Under the pieces are notes generated by a model, which saw only the letters and a program-made list of their open reading frames with translations, ran no database searches and had not been told where the DNA came from. A stretch of DNA of 7,667 bases from Rickettsia typhi. GTDB lineage: Bacteria > Pseudomonadota > Alphaproteobacteria > Rickettsiales > UBA1997. Below, piece by piece: positions 6,014 to 7,667 of this stretch. The translations under genes and the position numbers were made by a program. The DNA lies in the NCBI GenBank assembly GCA_945874115.1, contig CAMCFD010000071.1, forward strand, positions 1 through 7,667, written 5' to 3'. Within the stretch, counting starts at the first letter, position 1. Every line of letters starts with the position of its first letter.

Positions 6014-6790
6014 ATGACCAAAGTTTCTCACAAAATATTTTTTATAATTACACTTATTCTTACCTCATCTTGCGATGTTTTTAAAGATTTTCGCACAGAT
6101 AATGAAAAGCCAAAAGTTCGCTTCGTTGATTTAGACGGAAATGCGCGCGCTGTGCAATTAAAAACACCTTCACAAAATATTGATGCACTTAACAAACAAG
6201 GCAATTTGACCGAACAAAAACTTATTACACAACCCGAAGCGAAGGTTTCATCAACACCAATGTCGCAAAATAAATATGCTAAGACAGATTCTGCGCTAAG
6301 TCAAACTTTAGCAATGCCAACTGACATTTCTCAAACAGCACCAAACCCAGAAAGCACGGGCCTTGAAGCGGTCGAGAACCAAGAAGTTGAAGAGGAAATC
6401 GAATATGATTTAACCGACGAAGGTGAAGCGGTTGTAAAAAAATCAGCCCAAAAAAGAATTGCTCAAACTGATAGAAATATTAGCAAGTCAAGCAAGGCGG
6501 CCTTAGAGAAAACTGCGCCGGTTGTGAAGTCTGAATCTGGTGTTAAAAAAGGAATTTATGTTCAAGCCGGATCTTTCAATTCTGAAATTCACGCACAAAA
6601 TCACTTGAAAAAAATCAAAAAATTGGTCACAAAATCTACAAAATTAAATATTCAATCGGCCGAAGTTAATGAAACAATTTATCATCGCGTTTTGGTCGGG
6701 CCTTTTGCCAGCAAAAAAGCTGCTAATTCAATGATTTCTAAGTTGAAACAAAAAGGTCAAAAATCAATCTTAATTAAAGTTAAAGAATGA
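6014..6790 (+). CDS. SPOR-domain lipoprotein
   Basis: Predicted lipoprotein of 258 aa that binds peptidoglycan. From the ATG at 6014 it has a short signal sequence, basic then hydrophobic (6-16), ending TSSC with the lipid-acceptor Cys at residue 20. The -3 residue is Thr rather than the usual Leu, so the lipobox is imperfect. A low-complexity, Gln/Ser/Pro-rich linker follows, with the motif KVRFVDLDGNA (34-44) and an acidic patch (121-140). The SPOR domain occupies 180-258 (YVQAGSF, then YHRVLVGPF, then two Lys-rich helices). SPOR domains bind denuded septal glycan. The DPBB domain that precedes SPOR in RlpA is absent, so this is not a full RlpA. In-frame TTG (5963) and ATG (5981) lie upstream, but starting there would bury the signal sequence. 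The stop overlaps the next start by 4 nt (ATGA). Confidence 0.85.
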   Translation: MTKVSHKIFFIITLILTSSCDVFKDFRTDNEKPKVRFVDLDGNARAVQLKTPSQNIDALNKQGNLTEQKLITQPEAKVSSTPMSQNKYAKTDSALSQTLAMPTDISQTAPNPESTGLEAVENQEVEEEIEYDLTDEGEAVVKKSAQKRIAQTDRNISKSSKAALEKTAPVVKSESGVKKGIYVQAGSFNSEIHAQNHLKKIKKLVTKSTKLNIQSAEVNETIYHRVLVGPFASKKAANSMISKLKQKGQKSILIKVKE

Positions 6791-7596
6791 TTGTAAGAAA
6801 ATATTTAACACAAATTTTATCGGTTTTTGTTATATCATCTTGCTCTGCTACAACTGATTCTGCTAATCGCCAATTTGAAGAAAAATTCGCCAAAGAAGTT
6901 GCAAAAATAAACGCAGAACGCCAAAAAACGCAAGGACAACAACCTCAATTGGCACCACAAATTTCGTCGCCAAGAAATAACGATAGAGATTTTGAGAATC
7001 CCGCGAATTTGCTTGGCGTTTCTGGGCCGACCGAAAAATCTGCGGCTTTTGACACCAGCAAATTAAACCTTAAACAGCCGCAAAATTTCACTCCTGACTC
7101 TCAAGTTTTGAGTGAAGGATTGAAAAATTTTGCACCAATGCAAATTCCCCCAGACATATTTGAACTACGATATTCAACACGGCCTCATCCGCCTTTCGCA
7201 ATGACCGGAGTTGAATTTGACGTTATTGAAATTCCAAATCAAGATGCTTACGGAATTAAATCGAATCTTGACGACAAACAATATTTACTTGCGGGCAATG
7301 ATTCTTTGCAGCGAAGCATTGACAACACGCAAAAAACCAGAAGCGCGCAAGATGTTGAGTTTAGCAAAATCTTAATTTCAGAGCAAAAAAAATTAAAGAA
7401 AAAACAAAGAATCGATAAATTATTTGCTAAAGATGAAATTTCTCACAAAGAAGAAGTTGCGCAAAAAGAAGAAGAGTGGTTGACGGAAAGAAAGGCGAAA
7501 AATCAAGATCCGATAAGAAAAATAATTGGCGCTCAAATTGTGTCACAAAATTTGTCAAAAAATCGCCCAGTCGATCCAAATCAGGTTAAAAAATAG
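6787..7596 (+). CDS. Predicted lipoprotein of unknown function
   Basis: The 269-aa product has a basic N-terminus, a hydrophobic stretch (7-16) and a good lipobox VISSC with the acceptor Cys at 19, so it is a predicted lipoprotein of the inner or outer membrane. Residues 20-115 are polar and Gln/Asn/Pro-rich, probably disordered. A compact, less degenerate block follows at about 119-180 (PPDIFELRYS, PHPPFAMTGVEFDVIEIP, DAYGIKSNL, QYLLAGNDSLQRSID) and looks like the folded, conserved part. The remainder (190-269) is strongly charged and likely helical, with Lys/Glu runs and a basic C-terminus. I do not recognise a characterised family; the central block resembles hypothetical proteins of Rickettsiales from memory only. 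The start overlaps the SPOR gene stop by 4 nt, so the two lipoproteins are probably made together and may act on the same envelope process. Confidence 0.82.
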   Translation: MIVRKYLTQILSVFVISSCSATTDSANRQFEEKFAKEVAKINAERQKTQGQQPQLAPQISSPRNNDRDFENPANLLGVSGPTEKSAAFDTSKLNLKQPQNFTPDSQVLSEGLKNFAPMQIPPDIFELRYSTRPHPPFAMTGVEFDVIEIPNQDAYGIKSNLDDKQYLLAGNDSLQRSIDNTQKTRSAQDVEFSKILISEQKKLKKKQRIDKLFAKDEISHKEEVAQKEEEWLTERKAKNQDPIRKIIGAQIVSQNLSKNRPVDPNQVKK

Positions 7597-7607
7597 GTAA
7601 AAAAATA

Positions 7608-7667
7608 ATGAAAAAATATTCCTTCACAACATTTTTATTTTTGTTCAGTTTTGTTTTTGCAACGCTT
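7608..7667 (+). CDS. Start of a signal-peptide protein, cut by the window edge
   Basis: Only the first 20 codons are present: ATG at 7608, 11 nt after the upstream TAG, preceded by a weak AGG-T. The residues begin MKKYSFTT and continue as a hydrophobic stretch rich in Leu and Phe, the start of a Sec signal peptide or membrane anchor. Spacing places it in the same operon as the lipoproteins. In alphaproteobacteria a SPOR or RlpA-like gene is often followed by a D-Ala-D-Ala carboxypeptidase, which also starts with a signal peptide. That identity is only a guess, because no diagnostic motif lies within the window. Confidence 0.7.
   Translation, partial: MKKYSFTTFLFLFSFVFATL

Noticed and set aside
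5866..6084. Plus-strand 72-codon frame bridging the GFW-motif gene and the SPOR gene
   Set aside because: It overlaps both real genes out of frame and its sequence is Asn/Tyr/Cys-rich with no recognisable feature.
1..7667. Mobile elements, CRISPR arrays, tRNA or rRNA genes
   Set aside because: No transposase-like frame, spaced direct-repeat array or recognisable tRNA/rRNA segment was seen; the short repeats found are confined to intergenic dyads.

Overview
The window is a stretch of AT-rich bacterial chromosome, with G+C by eye around one third and lower still between genes. The standard bacterial code applies: TGG is used for Trp, and TGA is used as a stop. The order atpB-atpE-b'-b, with the F1 genes absent, is the alphaproteobacterial arrangement of the ATP synthase Fo genes. 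An IalB-family secreted protein and several small envelope proteins of a Rickettsiales-like style support an AT-rich alphaproteobacterium, most likely Rickettsiales or a relative. That placement is inference from gene content and style, not from a search.

Left part (46-4737, minus strand). The Fo operon reads right to left: atpB (subunit a, 4737-3922), atpE (subunit c, 3675-3448), b' (3368-2937) and b (2933-2448). pheT (2436-46), the phenylalanyl-tRNA synthetase beta chain, starts 11 nt after the b stop codon. pheS is not beside it. The key ion-translocating residues of a (R204, Q252, H213/E245) and c (E58) are present, so the Fo sector looks functional and proton-type.

The two larger intercistronic gaps are structured. 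The 246-nt atpB-atpE gap holds four perfect dyads plus a 7-bp one. They include a 16-bp inverted repeat whose arms can also form competing local hairpins. It also holds two of three exact copies of a 12-mer, TTTTGTTATAAT, that contains a perfect extended -10 promoter element. The 79-nt atpE-b' gap has a hairpin followed by a U-rich run, a plausible attenuator that would favour the c subunit.

Middle (4738-4833). A 96-bp intergenic region separates the two divergent transcription units. The third copy of the 12-mer lies directly in front of atpB.

Right part (4834-7667, plus strand). A tightly packed run of five cell-envelope genes follows: an IalB-family secreted protein, a membrane-anchored protein with a duplicated GFWxSMI motif, a SPOR-domain lipoprotein, a second lipoprotein of unknown function, and the first 20 codons of a signal-peptide protein cut by the window edge. 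Two of the junctions are 4-nt ATGA overlaps. The unit probably serves the periplasm, peptidoglycan or outer membrane, but only the SPOR domain (septal peptidoglycan binding) gives a concrete functional link.

No tRNA, rRNA, mobile element or CRISPR array was seen. The most notable items are the structured atpB-atpE leader, the repeated promoter-like 12-mer, the pheS-less pheT in the Fo operon, and the uncharacterised envelope operon.
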